Source: Aggregatilineales bacterium
Lineage (GTDB): Bacteria; Chloroflexota; Anaerolineae; Aggregatilineales; Phototrophicaceae
Assembly (NCBI GenBank): GCA_030834905.1
Contig: JAUQWZ010000030.1
Location: forward strand, 1-41,993
Direction: 5' to 3'
DNA length: 41,993 nt
Shown: in pieces, positions 41,309 to 41,993 of the stretch
Layout of the letters: every line of letters starts with the position of its first letter
How positions within the stretch are numbered: position 1 is the first letter of the stretch
Made by a program: the position numbers and the translations under genes
The notes under the pieces: generated by a model
The model's input: the letters and a program-made list of their open reading frames with translations, nothing else
Told to the model about the DNA's origin: nothing
Databases searched by the model: none

Positions 41309-41900
41309 TACGCACATCATCGCGGTCGATACTTATGGCGCACAGCGGATCACGCATCCGCAGACTGGCAAAACCGTGAGCGCGTACAAGCTGGGCTACA
41401 CCAGCGCCATCATGCCGGTGCTGCTGGCGCTGTATGGCGAGAACGCGCAGGACGTTTCCCCCAAGCAGGCATCCTACCGTTATCTCCAGATCGACGCAGA
41501 AGTAATCGTGCGGCATGGTCACATTCTGCTCACCCTGACAGGGGATGAACTAGCGAAGGCGGTGCAGCTCACCCGTCAACAGCATCGCGCTGCTGTGTAT
41601 CTATGGCGCGACAAGACGTGGTGGACGCTGCCCGACAGTACACACGCCGACTACACCCAACCCGGCTATCGCGTCGGTCCGAATTTCGATCCGACGGGGT
41701 TTCGTCCGCCGTCGCCATTGACGGGCGAGCGGGAGAGTGCAGTGACGGGCATCACCGCTGAACGGAGCCAACGTGAGGAAGGCGGCAAGGTCTGGTGGTG
41801 GCTGCACGGCGACACCTACCCGCACCGCGACCTACTCAAGTGGCACGGCGCACGCTGGAGTGGCAAACGTAAGGCGTGGTACTACATCGTTGCGCCGTAA
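41301..41900 (+). CDS. Hypothetical protein with DUF5710-like C-terminus
   Basis: A 199-residue protein. The last 40 residues (WWWLHGDTYPHRDLLKWHGARWSGKRKAWYYI) follow the 'vpy..K...K..GArWd...k.Wyv' pattern of DUF5710-type modules found in plasmid and phage DNA-metabolism proteins. The first 120 residues are not recognised. The ATG at 41301 overlaps the SLOG stop; the longer frame from 41130 is a shadow of that gene. Coupling to a SLOG protein suggests a joint role in DNA or nucleotide handling, but none can be named. Confidence 0.55.
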   Translation: MADTHIIAVDTYGAQRITHPQTGKTVSAYKLGYTSAIMPVLLALYGENAQDVSPKQASYRYLQIDAEVIVRHGHILLTLTGDELAKAVQLTRQQHRAAVYLWRDKTWWTLPDSTHADYTQPGYRVGPNFDPTGFRPPSPLTGERESAVTGITAERSQREEGGKVWWWLHGDTYPHRDLLKWHGARWSGKRKAWYYIVAP

Positions 41901-41993
41901 GGCGACACACAGGATTGTGCGAGACGCATCGCAGGTTGAAGAAATAACCTGTGAGGTCATCCGACTTACCTGAAAGGGAAACCGGACAGCGGA
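41901..41993. other. Window end, no feature seen
   Basis: The last 93 bases hold no convincing gene, hairpin or repeat. GAAAGGGAAA near 41974 might precede a gene beyond the window. Confidence 0.4.

Overview
The window looks like plasmid, megaplasmid or integrative-element DNA from a Chloroflexota-like bacterium. That placement is an inference from protein style: a very large MalT-type LuxR regulator, expanded alpha/beta hydrolases, a huge STAND ATPase with TPRs, and HEAT arrays. There is no rRNA, no complete tRNA and no housekeeping gene. Base composition is mosaic: the partition, replication and hydrolase regions are G+C-rich, while 1.0-5.6 kb and 30.6-40.1 kb are visibly richer in A+T.

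Layout. 1-935: the right part of an IS3-family insertion sequence. 982-5631 (minus strand): a secreted beta-propeller protein, two proteins sharing a 'DDGDDxWDEQxAYEKQ' module, a small membrane protein and a DUF4279-type immunity protein; this reads as a polymorphic-toxin locus. 5783-11005: replication/partition cassette 1, made of a conserved leader, parA, parB, a parS-like palindrome, a putative antisense RNA, a DUF3987-like helicase, an iteron-like cluster (TGACGAAAT x6) and a zinc-finger/TOPRIM primase. 11028-11192: a small ORF. 11216-22447: a MalT-like LuxR regulator divergent from a same-strand cluster (CPBP protease, four alpha/beta hydrolases, a small protein, an ABC exporter) whose transcription units carry a shared upstream repeat. 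22448-22925: terminators and tRNA-tail-like debris. 22926-27953: cassette 2, with the same order but a fused primase-helicase and a different iteron-like cluster (ACCGTTCA). 27984-30037: a CoiA-like/GIY-YIG protein and a convergent dinD. 30634-40139 (minus strand): a tight three-gene operon of HEAT-repeat protein, STAND ATPase/TPR protein and nucleoside-phosphorylase-like protein. 40182-40558: a nested inverted-repeat structure. 40847-41900: a SLOG protein overlapping a gene with a DUF5710-like C-terminus.

How the parts work together. The two par/rep cassettes share leader, parA, parB and the post-parB segment, then diverge inside the replication gene. Both therefore appear to follow one plan: partition genes, centromere, counter-transcribed RNA, primase/helicase, iterons. 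Two such units in one window suggest a cointegrate or serial capture of related replicons. The hydrolase/ABC island between them looks like cargo controlled by its own regulator. The HEAT-STAND-phosphorylase operon has the logic of a conflict (anti-phage) system: a repeat-protein scaffold or sensor, an NTP-dependent switch, and a nucleoside or nucleotide-cleaving effector. It and the duplicated replication plan with its putative antisense RNA are the strongest candidates for something undescribed.
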